NCBI GenBank assembly: GCA_015039365.1
Contig: WION01000184.1
Span: 1-64,000, forward strand
Length of the DNA: 64,000 bases
Direction of reading: 5' to 3'
Origin: Amanita rubescens
Lineage: Eukaryota; Basidiomycota; Agaricomycetes; Agaricales; Amanitaceae
Shown here piece after piece: positions 22,701 to 32,639 of the stretch (positions within the stretch are counted from its first letter, which is position 1; the number at the start of each line of letters is the position of its first letter). Under the pieces are notes generated by a model that did not search any database, had not been told where the DNA came from, and saw only the letters and a program-made list of their open reading frames with translations. The position numbers and the translations under genes are program-made.

Positions 22701-23212
22701 TTCTACGGGTGAAAGAGGATTCCTTGGCGGAGACGGATCCACTGCTTGCACACCAAATAGCTGTTTACCGCATGGAGCGAGGCCGGGCTAACGCCACTCA
22801 TGCTGTGCGCTTCGCAAAGTTGGCCAAGGACCCCAGCTTCACAGGACAAATAACCAAAGGGCGAAGCATACATCTACCCGCTGAATCGCACAAGGGAACA
22901 TCTGGTGATATAAACATTGATGTAGATGAGGACAATGCTGGCGAAATCGATACTCATGAAGACTTAGAGGGCAATCCTGATGAAATTGGTACTCATTCGG
23001 AGGACGAGGAGGACGATGCCGATGAAGAAGATGACGAAGAGCTGGAGGACGAAGCTTACGACATGGCATACGAAGTACTCAAAGTGACCTCCGACAATGT
23101 CGGCGACGATGATGAAGACGATGAAGAGCTGGAGGACGAAGATTACGACATGGTATATGAAGTGCTCAAAATGACCTCCGACAATCCTTTTCTACCTCAG
23201 AATGAGTACTAA
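19729..23212 (+). CDS. KDZ transposase 1, one in-frame stop at a conserved position
   Basis: Multi-exon gene starting at ATG 19729 and ending TAA at 23210-23212, with introns of about 45-60 nt. KDZ (Kyakuja-Dileera-Zisupton) transposases are RNase H-fold DDE-type enzymes. Motifs in order: RCPHLARQSFVKGL near 20567; CPACSYKLHGEEDLRFK; VAMDGNNSLKRL near 20850; YDIGCKFGTTVEN near 21377 with a likely catalytic Asp; GSFHGHAHD ending at 21490; and EGLGLEDLEGCERFFSKSN near 21524-21580 with a likely catalytic Glu. A helical C-terminal region follows, then an acidic tail in which a block of about 26 residues is repeated twice. TGA at 21491-21493 directly follows HGHAHD, where relatives have Arg; CGA to TGA would explain it. 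The enzyme is probably inactive unless the stop is read through. The reading is otherwise clean. Confidence 0.85.
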
Positions 23213-23235
23213 GACTGGTAGATGTTGCCATTGAC

Positions 23236-25543
23236 CAACACTTTACCCTCCCCCACGTGTCCTTGTGGACTCCTTGTGGACTCCCGGACTCCTCAGGACT
23301 CCTCAGGACTCCCTGTAGACTCCTGATAAATTGACATAAAATGCCAGGAGTGGACAAGGACTCCTTGTGGACTCCTTGTCCACTCCCTGTTCACTCCTCA
23401 TTGACTGCAAAAAAGCGAAAAATGCCAGGAGTCATCCCACAAGGAGTGGACCAGGAGTCCCTGTGGAGTCCTGCTCACTCCTGGTTCAAAGCAAAAAAGT
23501 AGTAAGTAAAATTGCAAGGACTGGACAGGAGTCCCTGCGGAGTCCTGCTCACTCCCTGCTCACTTGTCATTACTGTAACAATGGCAACAGAAATCTGTTG
23601 CACTACAATGCTACATAACAGTGAATCTAAATAACTTAGTACAAACCATTTAAAAACATCATCTGCGCCAATCAATACCAACACCATCACCACCACTATC
23701 ATCATCACCATCCACCTGTGGCCCACTTTTTTCCTGCTCTGATTGTTTGTTGATGTAATATGCAGGAACCAGTTAAAATTGCTGCTAATCATCCTTTTCA
23801 GTATTTGCTCATAACCACCTAGTAAGGCATTCAATGTTCACATGCCTGTGTATTGAAGGCACACATGTAACTGAGTCATATCTTCATTGAAACTTAACCC
23901 ATCAGGATTCCTACTCATTCCCAGCCATTCCTATTGCATCCTATGTAAGTAGACTGACATCACCAGTACTTTACACTCATGTGCAATTTCATGCTGCTTT
24001 CCAAATTTCAGGTGGGCATGCATGTTGTTTGGCAATGTTTATACTTGCAATAAAAACCTGAAAATTCATATGATCCAGGTCATATAGGACTTATTGTAAG
24101 ACCAAATAATGCCAAGTACTTGAAATGTTTGCAAAAGACCTTTTCAGATGTGAGTGTGAGGAAATTGTAAAGTCTGAAAATAATCTTGAAAATGTCCCAT
24201 GTGATCAAGGACATGCAAGAATTATGATGCCAAACTAAATAAGCTAAAATGTGAATGCAAAAAGTCTGTTTGTCTTTTGGTTTTGCCACTCCATGTGTGA
24301 CCACCTGCAAAGTCAATTTAGGAGGGGTGTCTGGTGATGATCAAGTTTGGTCAGTTTTAGGAAGTTGGGGTTGCTGGTGGCTATGAGTGACTGGAAGTGC
24401 TGGAAGTCAGTTGCAGTGACTTCAATGTGCAATGGTTTGGAGTAGCATCAGAAAACATGCCAAAAATCTGACATCTGATGGTGTCTGATTCCTGATTGCC
24501 TGACTGGTGCTGGGACACTTGGAGGGTATGGGATGCAAAGCAGCAAATCCAAGGCCCATTCTTCCTGATCATCTTTGTTATTTGCATGGTGTTTGTACAT
24601 GGAAATTGCTGCCATCTTAAAGTTGTGTTACAAAACATCACAGGGCTCAGCTCTTATAAGATGGAGCCTCATTTCATTCAGCCTTGGACAATCAGATGTC
24701 ATCAGTTAATATCAGACAACAGACAACCAGTGTTTCAGACACTGTCAGACCATCACCATCAGACAACCAGTGTTCCAGCACAAGTCAGGCAATCAGAAAA
24801 TCAGATCAGGTTCAAAAGACTGGTGTTCAAAACAGTACTTTACAAGTATCTTGAGTTTGGCAGCATTTGGCACTGCAATTCTTGCACAGATGTGATCACA
24901 TGATTTTTTGGGATTTTTGAGAATTTTTTTGATTTTTTTGATTTTTTTCAAAGCTATGTTTGAAAATGTATTTTGCAAATATCTCATGTTTGACTTTATT
25001 TGGCATTATGATTGTTGCATATTCTGAATCACAAAAGCTAGGCGCATCTTTTTTGTCACAGTCACATATTACATAATGTCACACTTCTATAAAAGGAATT
25101 TTTAATTTTGTTATATTTTATCTTATCTTATCTAGGCCATCATATTACTTAAGCTGCCTATCATCTATCTATCTATCTAATCTTATCTCCCCTTTTCTCG
25201 AGGGGGTGCTGGGGGATATGTGCCAGATGCCCCCTCCTTATATACCTGTGGGCCTGCGCACAGACCAACTGGTCATGTCACATGACCACATAAACAGGAA
25301 TGAAACAAGGAGTCCTTACACTCCTTGTGGACTCCTCATACAGGGAGTCCAGAGGAGTCCCAGGAGTCTACCGGGAGTCTACCAGGAGTCCCAGCTCACT
25401 CCTGGTACATTTTGGCTGGGATGAGGGGTCTTCCAGGGAGGTGGGAGTCCCTCTGGAGTCCCGGGAATTCCCGGGAATTCCTGGGAGTGAGCCAGGAGTC
25501 CTCAGGAGTCTACAAGGAACGCGTGGGGGAAGGTAAAGACCTC
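23236..25543 (+). mobile_element. 2.3 kb non-autonomous DNA transposon, copy 3
   Basis: It is 2308 bp with an exact CCATTGAC duplication (23228-23235, 25544-25551). The termini are CAACACTTTACC and GGTAAAGACCTC. It inserted 23 bp downstream of the transposase stop codon, so it now sits in that gene's 3' untranslated region. By eye it is identical to copy 2 at 2991-5298. Confidence 0.94.
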
Positions 25544-25630
25544 CCATTGACTGCCCTCGTATATTTGTTTTGTTTTGTGTACTACGTATGTGACTACATG
25601 GCTCAATAATGATGATGAACATTTGACATG

Positions 25631-25827
25631 GCAACGGAAGGGGTATTACATAAGCTATCTGGTAAATATACACAGTCGTAAGCTAGTAAGACTAAAAAAA
25701 GCCAAGTCTGACATTTATAGTAATGGCAATTATTGAAAGTGAAGGGGAAAGCGAAGAATACGGCTAACTGGCCATGGTGACTCAATGAGTCACCACGGCT
25801 AATTTGCCGGACTTTGCCAGCTTAACA
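25631..25827 (-). repeat. Right terminal inverted repeat of KDZ transposon 1
   Basis: This is the reverse complement partner of 12147-12344 and ends GCCAGCTTAACA. It carries a short insertion (AGATAGCT region) relative to the left copy and scattered substitutions, including within the GTGACTCATTGAGTCAC near-palindrome. Confidence 0.9.
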
Positions 25828-27305
25828 CACCGGCATACAAAATGTTGAGGCTAGTATAGTACAATGAGGATCATTATGAAGTTTTAATGCTGATGTGACC
25901 TGCCTTCCACAATTCTTTGATCTTATAGTACATACATATCTGACTGTGCAGCTTTCTTTACTGCACAAATCACCACTGTATCTTTCAAGATAGCAATTGC
26001 TTCTCTCCAGCCTTACAACCTCTTAGATCAAACAGTTCATCAACCATCAAGTTCAAGGCTTGTGTGCTTCCATATACTGAGCACATCTGAAATAGAGTCA
26101 CCAGCAATGCTGATTCCAACTTCTCAGTGAGAAATTGTCCAAGGGTGTTATTTGCATTGCCCTGATAGTTTCTTCATCCAATATATATGTAGCATCCTTA
26201 ATAAGTATAAATTAAGTGAAGGAAGGACTTTGTGAACTTGGTGTGCAAAAGTTTGTACATAAGATGATCTTCAAGTTACAAGTTAATATACAATAAAGAT
26301 GGCATCAGAATCACTGAATCCTGTTCATCTCCACTTTCCTTATTACCTTACCCAGGCTGTCATAGTAAACCATAAAGCTCTGGTCCCCTATGGATGATGA
26401 TTGTGGTGGAGCATGAGGGTCTTATACTGCTAGGATGTCCAATCTTCCCCACCAACAGATGTGGTTGCTGGAGGTATACATGACCAAAGTTGTGCAAGGT
26501 GAGGCTCTCAGGATGCTTCTACTAGTGTGGAAGTGGCTTTGGTAGGCTGCAAATGCTAGTTGAACATCATCATCATCATAACACAATATGCTGTTAACAA
26601 CTACTCCGAACTAGTACCATGTACCATCACCAAAGAATCATCAAGAACTCATATCCACCCCCTTCTCCCTTGAGATAATATATTCACAGACCCCTCACAT
26701 GAGTCACATCTCCAACCCTCTCACATTTATTCATGAGCTCTAACAATTCTCTGCAAATGGTCATTGGTTGTTGGTAACAGGTGAGATTGTGGAAGTTGAC
26801 TGTGAAACAAGTGGAAACAAGTGGATGCTGAACTGCAACAAGTCTGCTGTGGGCATGCAGCAGAGGTGACATTCATAACCACCAGTATGGAATGACAGGT
26901 GTATCATATGCAGATCACATAATTTTTGTACACTTCTTAAGATTACACTCACATCTGAAAACATATTTTGCAAATATCTCAAGTTTGGCTTTGTTTGGCT
27001 TTACAATTCCTATATGGCCTGGATCACACGATTTTTCTGCATTTTTTAAGCATTTTTTCGGTATTTTATTGCAAGTATAAACAACTGAGAGTGAACTCAG
27101 ATTGAGTTCAGACTTTCTTTTTCCCTCAACTCAGACTGAACTCGGAGTCTCCTCAGACTCCACTCGGACTCTGAGCACACCTCGGACTGGACTCGGACTG
27201 GACTCGGACTGGACTCGGACTGTGCTCGGAATCTACTCGGAGTCCTCGGAGTCCTCGGACTGGACTCGGAGTCTATTTGGACAGGGGGGGGAGTGTAAAG
27301 TGCTG

Positions 27306-28825
27306 GGAAGAATATGCAGGCACGTACAAGTATGACAAAGAGTGTGATGTCGTCAGGGGTTGCCCAGCACGCTCAGAAGTTATTAAAGCGCTACTGAAAC
27401 AGGTTAAGAATAAGAATGGAATGGAGGGTGGTAAAGCACTACGCAACCACGCGCGAGCAGTCCGGATTGAGGATCTAAATCAGATGATGGATTGGTCCGA
27501 GAAGACCTTTCCATCAGCACATCTTGCACGCCTTGGCAAGGAAGATATCACGGTGGAGGTTATAAAGCATGTCTTGATGAGAGCGTTTCTCTCATCTGGG
27601 TTTACGCTGTGGACGAGGTGCGCTGCAAACTGCCTCCATGATTATTTACCTTATCTGATGTCACGCTATCATTTCAGGAACACGGAGCTCTGTAGCATAC
27701 AGTCAGGGGATTTGGAAATGGGCTGCGTGGGGCCCACACCCCATTTCTTCCCTCACTTCCGTATTCAGCTGTTGCATAGGAAGGGTTGGCAGCAGCAGCT
27801 GAAGTCTTATGACGGGCCATTGCGTGGTGAGTCCAAGGCTTATTGTATTGGTACAGATCTTCGTTCCTCAGGCACTGTACAGGTCAGATATACGAAATCT
27901 ATAAGCAAGATGTCAGCGCGGCAGATATGTACACCCACCTCCAGCGTTGGATATGGTTTCTCGAAGAGAAACTGCTGTCCTGTAGGCTTGCAAACCAAGA
28001 CGAGTTCATTTTTCCGACGATCGGTTCCAACAGCATTGTTTATCCTAAACAAGAGATATCGTATGACACCATTCAGGTGTACATCAACGAATTCCAGGAG
28101 AAGGCAGGCGTGACTGGGAAACTCACCACACATTCCTTTCGCAGGGGCGGAGCTCAGTACCGCTTCATGTACGCACCCCTTGGACAGCACTGGACTTTGA
28201 GCTGAATTCGCTGGTGGGGTGGATGGGCAAAAGGGGAAAATGTGAGAACAGCTTTGTGGTTATCTTCCGAAAATCTGATGCATGACAATAGATTGACACA
28301 TTGATACGATACTTGTTGGACTCAGCGCAGAACGAAGAGAGCAGTCACAGCAACGCCTTATGCCCAATTCAGCCAGAAGCCAATGGGAGCTTGGCCGGCG
28401 AGCATAAGCTGGCTAGGCCTTTGACAACCAAGGAATTTCGCACTGAACTCCACGCTTTTCACATGACGATAAAAAAGGACATCACCGATAGATCTCATCA
28501 ATAGCTGCCACCGGTAAATACCCCTTCCTTCCCTCTTCATAATAATAATCACAGTACCCCCATCCCTGCAGTTCCAACCCTTCCAGTGTACATCAGTGAT
28601 CAACAGCCTCCCTATCAGTGGCCGCATCAGTATGACACACAACCGCCAGCTTATCCAATCGTGCCAACCCATCCACTGACCAATGCATCCAACATGCCAC
28701 CCATTTTACGCCAGATACTGCCTCGACTCCCTGCTGTTCCTGACCAACAGCCACATGTTGCTCCAGCACATCAGACCACTGGAGATGTGACTAGTGCACC
28801 CACTGGTGCCAAGCAACAGCGCCGC
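27306..28825 (+). pseudogene. Tyrosine-recombinase-like gene, catalytic part
   Basis: It resumes directly after the insertion and reads EEYAGTYKYDKECD, then RIEDLNQMMDWSEKTFPSAH and SSGFTLWTR. An intron with donor near 27826 is followed by the catalytic-like core MYTHLQRWIWFLEEKL, DEFIFPTIGSNSIVYP and TTHSFRRGGAQYRFM. The HSFR resembles the H-x-x-R box of tyrosine recombinases. TGA at 28203-28205 lies in LS-stop-IRWWGGWAKGEN, where relatives have Arg. After another intron comes DTLIRYLLD, with a candidate catalytic Tyr, and a segment ending DRSHQ and TAG (28502-28504). A GTAAAT donor near 28514 leads to a Pro-rich exon that is cut at 28825 by the gag-only element. The assignment to a Crypton-like or domesticated recombinase family rests on these motifs alone. 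Confidence 0.62.
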
Positions 28826-29222
28826 TGTAACGAGCCGATTCCGGCTACATTGGAACCGATCTCCGAAGCCTTCCGAAGCTCCCCGAAGCACTCCGAGCCT
28901 ATACTCGACCCCGGAGGATGATCGTTTGTGTTCGGACGCATGCACAGGCCTCGGACTCGGTGCAGGAATTGTCACATGGTCACCTCGTGCCTCCGTAGTA
29001 TATATACCATTGTGTACGTAGTTGTAGTTAGCGAATTATCACCCCATCTGCGTTCCGAGTTCGATTCCTTCCGTTCCCTTCGTTCCTCGGTGCTTCGGAC
29101 ACCTTCCGCTCGTTCACCTTCATCTTCGGCACTCTCTCTGCCTCTGAGGCACCCCCAGGACTGACCTCCGAAGCCCCTTTGGCCGAACGCACTTCCGCAT
29201 CGGCCTTCTTCTGATCGTTTCA
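28826..29222 (+). repeat. 5' LTR of the gag-only element, 397 bp
   Basis: It runs TGTAACGAGCC to TGATCGTTTCA and contains a TATA-like GTATATATACC near 28998-29008, a plausible promoter for the element's RNA. It differs from the 3' LTR at one site seen by eye (CCGGC against CCAGC near the start). Confidence 0.92.
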
Positions 29223-29224
29223 AC

Positions 29225-29237
29225 TGGAGCCCACCGC
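29225..29237 (+). other. Primer-binding site of the gag-only element
   Basis: TGGAGCCCACCGC lies two bases after the 5' LTR. It is the same 13-mer as in the non-coding LTR element (17384-17396, opposite strand), which links the two elements to one primer tRNA. Confidence 0.72.
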
Positions 29238-29545
29238 GAGGGGCTCTTAGGTCAGTCCGTCGGTCATTCCTTTCACCCAACTCCTGCACAGAAAGCATCG
29301 GACAAGCTCCGGTGTCACTTGGAATCTGCTCCGAGCCACTCCAAGCACTCTGCCGGCCCTCCCATAGCTCAGAGACCATACCCCGCCGACCTTTCTTCAA
29401 TTATACCCTCCCCGCTCTTTACACTGCAGTAGCCTTCACCACTCGGCCCCACAGCACTGACACAGCATCAGCCGAACAACGCCCACACGTTCCACTACTC
29501 CCGATCCAGCTCCGATCGATCAATAGCTTTCGTCCCTGAAGCCCC

Positions 29546-31150
29546 TTGCTTAATCCACCTCGCTTTCCATCAGAACAGCTCGCTTCGCTTCGGCCTGCCA
29601 GTAACATCATGACCGAACCAAGCCGCCGCATGCCCATCCGAACGAACAAGGAGGCACCCTGCTTCCGAGGCACTGCCGCTGGCCTTGAGAGATACCTCGA
29701 AGATATCGAGATGATCTGCGAGGATAGACAACGCTCTGGAGATGCTGAACTGATCAAATGGGCTGTCTACTATACCGATGAGAAATCTTCCGAGATCTGG
29801 AGAGCCGCTCGAGACACCCTATCGGATCCGAAAACCTGGGACGCGTTTAAGAAAGCGATTTCCGAGATCTACCCCGAGGCACAGCCCGATCGCCGCCACA
29901 CTATTGCAGCACTACACGCCGTTTCCGGCCGCTTCTCAGCGCAAAATGTCACATCCGAGACAGCCCTTGCTGAGTATCACAGGGAATTTTCCGGAACAGC
30001 TCAATACCTCATCGGAAAGCACCGCATGACACGCCGTGAGGCAAGCATCATGTACATGTCCGCATTCCCTCCCGAGCTCCGACCCGATATCACTACTCGG
30101 CTCACAATCAAGTACCCGGACGTCCACCCCGATGACGGCTATGATCTAAAAGACATGAATAGTGCCGCGCAATTCATTATCAGCTCAAGGTCTGCTATAG
30201 CCTTGCTCGCCGCGACCACCCCACAAGCTCCGACGCTTCCGACGCCTCCGACACCTATCCCTACTTCCCCTCCAAGCACTGCCTTCGCTCCAAGCACAGC
30301 TTCCACCCATCTCCTTAGCGGATGCATTTTCTGCGGAGATATCAATCATCGGACGGCCTGCTGCCATATCAGGGATGAATACGCAAGGCAAGGGAAGATA
30401 AAAATAGTCGATGGACGGATTCAATTTTTGGACGGCAACGAACCGAATGCATTCCAATACCGCCACTTCGGACAATGGTTCAAAGAACGCATCGATGTAT
30501 GGCTGCTGAGGTACACACAGCCGACCGCTCCGAAGCCATTTGTGTCCTCCAACTACTTCCTGGAAGCTCTAGACCGCTCCGGAATGCATACCGCCGAGCC
30601 TGTCAATACTGAAGAACTGCAAAACGTACATACGACTCCGACGCACATACACATTAGCACCACGATCCCTAATCAATCCACGCTCCCTAATACCACCCCC
30701 TCCGAACCCTCTGAACCCTCCAGACCCTCCGACGCTCCTACCATTACAACACATGATACCACCGAGACCTCCGAGGCTCCTGATGACCCCACCACTGCTA
30801 CGCCAATTTCTGCCACCCCGGAAACCCTCGGCGACCCCATCGCCGAAGTCTTTATCATTTCCGAGCCATCTGGCATCCCAACAGCTGCCATTCCGAGACC
30901 TGATTCCGCCGAAATTCCAACTGCCGCCTTGACCGCCTGCACGATTGAAGAAAGCGAGATGAGAAGAACCCACCCACCACTTCCCTTCTACTTTCTATCA
31001 CCATCCGACCTCTCCGACCTGACCAGGAGGTCAGTATTAAAAGTACCCAGGAGGTGTAACGAGCCGATTCCAGCTACATTGGAACCGATCTCCGAAGCCT
31101 TCCGAAGCTCCCCGAAGCACTCCGAGCCTATACTCGACCCCGGAGGATGA
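29546..31150 (+). CDS. Gag-like capsid protein with one zinc knuckle
   Basis: The ORF is uninterrupted, 534 codons from 29546. The ATG at 29609 (MTEPSRRMPIRTNK) is an equally good start. The N-terminal 200 residues look like a retrotransposon capsid: FRGTAAGLERYLEDIEMICE, WAVYYTDEKSSEIWRAA and ETALAEYHREFSGTAQYL. After a Pro/Thr-rich hinge comes CIFCGDINHRTACC, a C-x2-C-x4-H-x4-C knuckle near residue 260. The rest is Pro/Thr/Ser-rich and low in complexity. The frame runs about 95 bases into the 3' LTR before its TGA. No protease or polymerase motif follows in any frame. Capsid assembly and RNA packaging are the expected roles. Confidence 0.85.
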   Translation: MLNPPRFPSEQLASLRPASNIMTEPSRRMPIRTNKEAPCFRGTAAGLERYLEDIEMICEDRQRSGDAELIKWAVYYTDEKSSEIWRAARDTLSDPKTWDAFKKAISEIYPEAQPDRRHTIAALHAVSGRFSAQNVTSETALAEYHREFSGTAQYLIGKHRMTRREASIMYMSAFPPELRPDITTRLTIKYPDVHPDDGYDLKDMNSAAQFIISSRSAIALLAATTPQAPTLPTPPTPIPTSPPSTAFAPSTASTHLLSGCIFCGDINHRTACCHIRDEYARQGKIKIVDGRIQFLDGNEPNAFQYRHFGQWFKERIDVWLLRYTQPTAPKPFVSSNYFLEALDRSGMHTAEPVNTEELQNVHTTPTHIHISTTIPNQSTLPNTTPSEPSEPSRPSDAPTITTHDTTETSEAPDDPTTATPISATPETLGDPIAEVFIISEPSGIPTAAIPRPDSAEIPTAALTACTIEESEMRRTHPPLPFYFLSPSDLSDLTRRSVLKVPRRCNEPIPATLEPISEAFRSSPKHSEPILDPGG

Positions 31151-31451
31151 TCGTTTGTGTTCGGACGCATGCACAGGCCTCGGACTCGGTGCAGGAATTG
31201 TCACATGGTCACCTCGTGCCTCCGTAGTATATATACCATTGTGTACGTAGTTGTAGTTAGCGAATTATCACCCCATCTGCGTTCCGAGTTCGATTCCTTC
31301 CGTTCCCTTCGTTCCTCGGTGCTTCGGACACCTTCCGCTCGTTCACCTTCATCTTCGGCACTCTCTCTGCCTCTGAGGCACCCCCAGGACTGACCTCCGA
31401 AGCCCCTTTGGCCGAACGCACTTCCGCATCGGCCTTCTTCTGATCGTTTCA
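31055..31451 (+). repeat. 3' LTR of the gag-only element, 397 bp
   Basis: This is the partner of 28826-29222 with the same length. It also supplies the last codons and the stop of the gag ORF. It is followed by the CCGC duplication, where the recombinase-like exon resumes in frame. Confidence 0.92.
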
Positions 31452-31937
31452 CCGCGCTGTACCACCGATCCCTGACCTCCGCATCGATGACCTTGGAAAG
31501 GGCCCAAATGCCTGGCTAGAAGCAGTACGTCAATGGAACGTGGCTGCTTCCCCTGGTGTGGCACCCCTCAAGTCATGGCAACCAACATGGTATCAGGGCG
31601 AAATGTCACCTTATTTTGCCTCGAAGCGGTCGCAGAGGAAAACGATCGCCGAGGAGTATGCAAGGTCAGTCCTGATATTCTACTCTGCTGGTTCCTCTCT
31701 CCTGAAGCTGTTCTGAACACTGACAATTCTTCTAGGTACAACTCGGACAAAGATGCTTTTCTCCAGGATTACCCAATGGCCGGCAACATCAAGCATCTTC
31801 TCAACGCCATTCGAAAACGTCACCAGAGGCGTCGTACCAGCTGCAACGGGACACCTGAGGAGCGGGACAGCCAAGACCATGCTGCAGGACCAGCACGAAC
31901 AACCAGGACCACCCGCCATCATCCTACACCCTACTAA
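31452..31937 (+). pseudogene. Tyrosine-recombinase-like gene, 3' end
   Basis: After the gag-only element the exon continues IPDLRIDDLGKGPNAWLEAV and WQPTWYQGEM, then SKRSQRKTIAEEYAR. A 66 nt intron (GTCAGT donor) follows. The last exon is DKDAFLQDYPMAGNIKHLLN with an Arg-rich tail, ending TAA at 31935-31937. No stop lies in this part. The join at CCGC keeps the frame of the upstream Pro-rich exon, so the gag-only element landed in an open reading frame. Confidence 0.65.
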
Positions 31938-32493
31938 CTTTTAAATATAATCAGCACTCATCAAACATTATTCTATGCATTCGTATAATCACCACCAGTC
32001 CAATCAGTGCATACTAATCAGCATATAATTCTTTTTTTCACGACAAATGGTACTCAAATCTCAATATAGCAGTTCATACTAATCTAGTAAATACGAGTGA
32101 AATAGTAGCTAGTCAAGTTGTTAATAATAACGTGAGGAATAGTTCTACAAATCGGGAGTAGTCTTGAGCGAGCATCGATTCCGTTTTCGGGGCGACTGTT
32201 GAATTACCGAAACGCGAGAGAGAGAGAGGGACGGTCTCTTTGTCCCTCTCTTTACGATCTCTTTACACTCTCTTTGTCCCTCAGGAACGGCCTAAATTAA
32301 ACGAGGAAGGAGGGGACCCTGGCTCAAACCAAATGAGGAAGGTGCACGTGCCGTCAGCGCCGACCTTCCCCTTTTGGGCTCCGGACCCTCGCCGCATATG
32401 GGAATGTCTCGATCACTCCAGCTAAATCATTCCAACTAAGTCATTTTAATTTTTATTATACATTTATTCATTAGTAGGGACGCCCCCAAATTA
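31938..32493. other. No supported gene
   Basis: AT-rich downstream flank of the recombinase-like gene, with a low-complexity CTCTTT/GAGAGA stretch at 32210-32285. A 61-codon ORF (32240-32425) has no recognisable motif. Confidence 0.4.
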
Positions 32494-32542
32494 GAGCTAA
32501 TTGGCTTGGGACACTGCAAACGTGTCCCAAGCCAATTAGCTC
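32494..32542. repeat. Perfect 21 bp inverted repeat with 7 base loop
   Basis: The arm beginning GAGCTAATTGG and ending GGGACAC is followed by TGCAAAC and then by its exact reverse complement. It lies in intergenic sequence immediately before AT-rich element remains. It could be a miniature element, a rearranged element end or an RNA hairpin; nothing decides between these. Confidence 0.75.
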
Positions 32543-32639
32543 ACTTTGATGGGCTTATCAGGTGATGGACTCAAATAGGACTCATCGGATGGACTCAAAT
32601 AGGACTCTTTTTATGTAATCTTTGTAGTCTCATTTGTAA

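Larger units (their letters stand above)
12147..25827. mobile_element. KDZ-type DNA transposon 1, about 13.7 kb with nested insertions
   Basis: It is bounded by long terminal inverted repeats of about 200 bp that start TGTTAAGC. It carries an accessory gene (12452-15030, minus), a viroplasmin-domain gene (15239-18650, plus, broken) and a KDZ transposase gene (19729-23212, plus). Three later insertions lie inside: an LTR element (15583-17737), a solo LTR (17956-18352) and a 2.3 kb element (23236-25543). Without them the unit would be near 8.8 kb. The flanks show only a 4 bp match, CACC (12143-12146, 25828-25831), shorter than the 8 bp I would expect. The boundary is therefore less certain than for the second KDZ element. 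Confidence 0.82.
11501..27305. mobile_element. Non-autonomous DNA transposon containing a nested KDZ element
   Basis: The element's own sequence is 11501-12146 plus about 25828-27305, roughly 2.1 kb. The ends are GAGCGCTTTACTC and, read inward from the right, CAGCACTTTACAC, each followed by a C-run. The duplication GGAAGAAT (11493-11500, 27306-27313; the preceding G is also shared) survives although the halves are 15 kb apart. Subterminal arrays are variants of CGGAGTCCGAGC on the left (11530-11780) and CTCGGACTGGA on the right (27130-27275). The interior shares GAGATATTTGCAAAATAC and AAAAATCATGTGATCC with the 2.3 kb family and the AT-rich repeats. No gene belongs to it. It interrupts an exon of the recombinase-like gene. 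Confidence 0.88.
28826..31451 (+). mobile_element. Gag-only LTR retrotransposon, 2.6 kb
   Basis: Two 397 bp LTRs (28826-29222, 31055-31451) differ at one site that I can see. The CCGC duplication is at 28822-28825 and 31452-31455. A 13 bp primer-binding site follows the 5' LTR, and a purine-rich CCAGGAGG precedes the 3' LTR. The internal region encodes one gag-like protein and nothing resembling protease, reverse transcriptase, RNase H or integrase. It would depend on enzymes from another element. It sits in an exon of the recombinase-like gene. Confidence 0.92.

Noticed and set aside
32230..32280. Left terminus of the 35056 element at CTCTTTACACTCTC
   Set aside because: The match to CTTTACACTCCC lies in a CTCTTT low-complexity run, there is no C-run or subterminal array after it, and no duplication matches the right flank.
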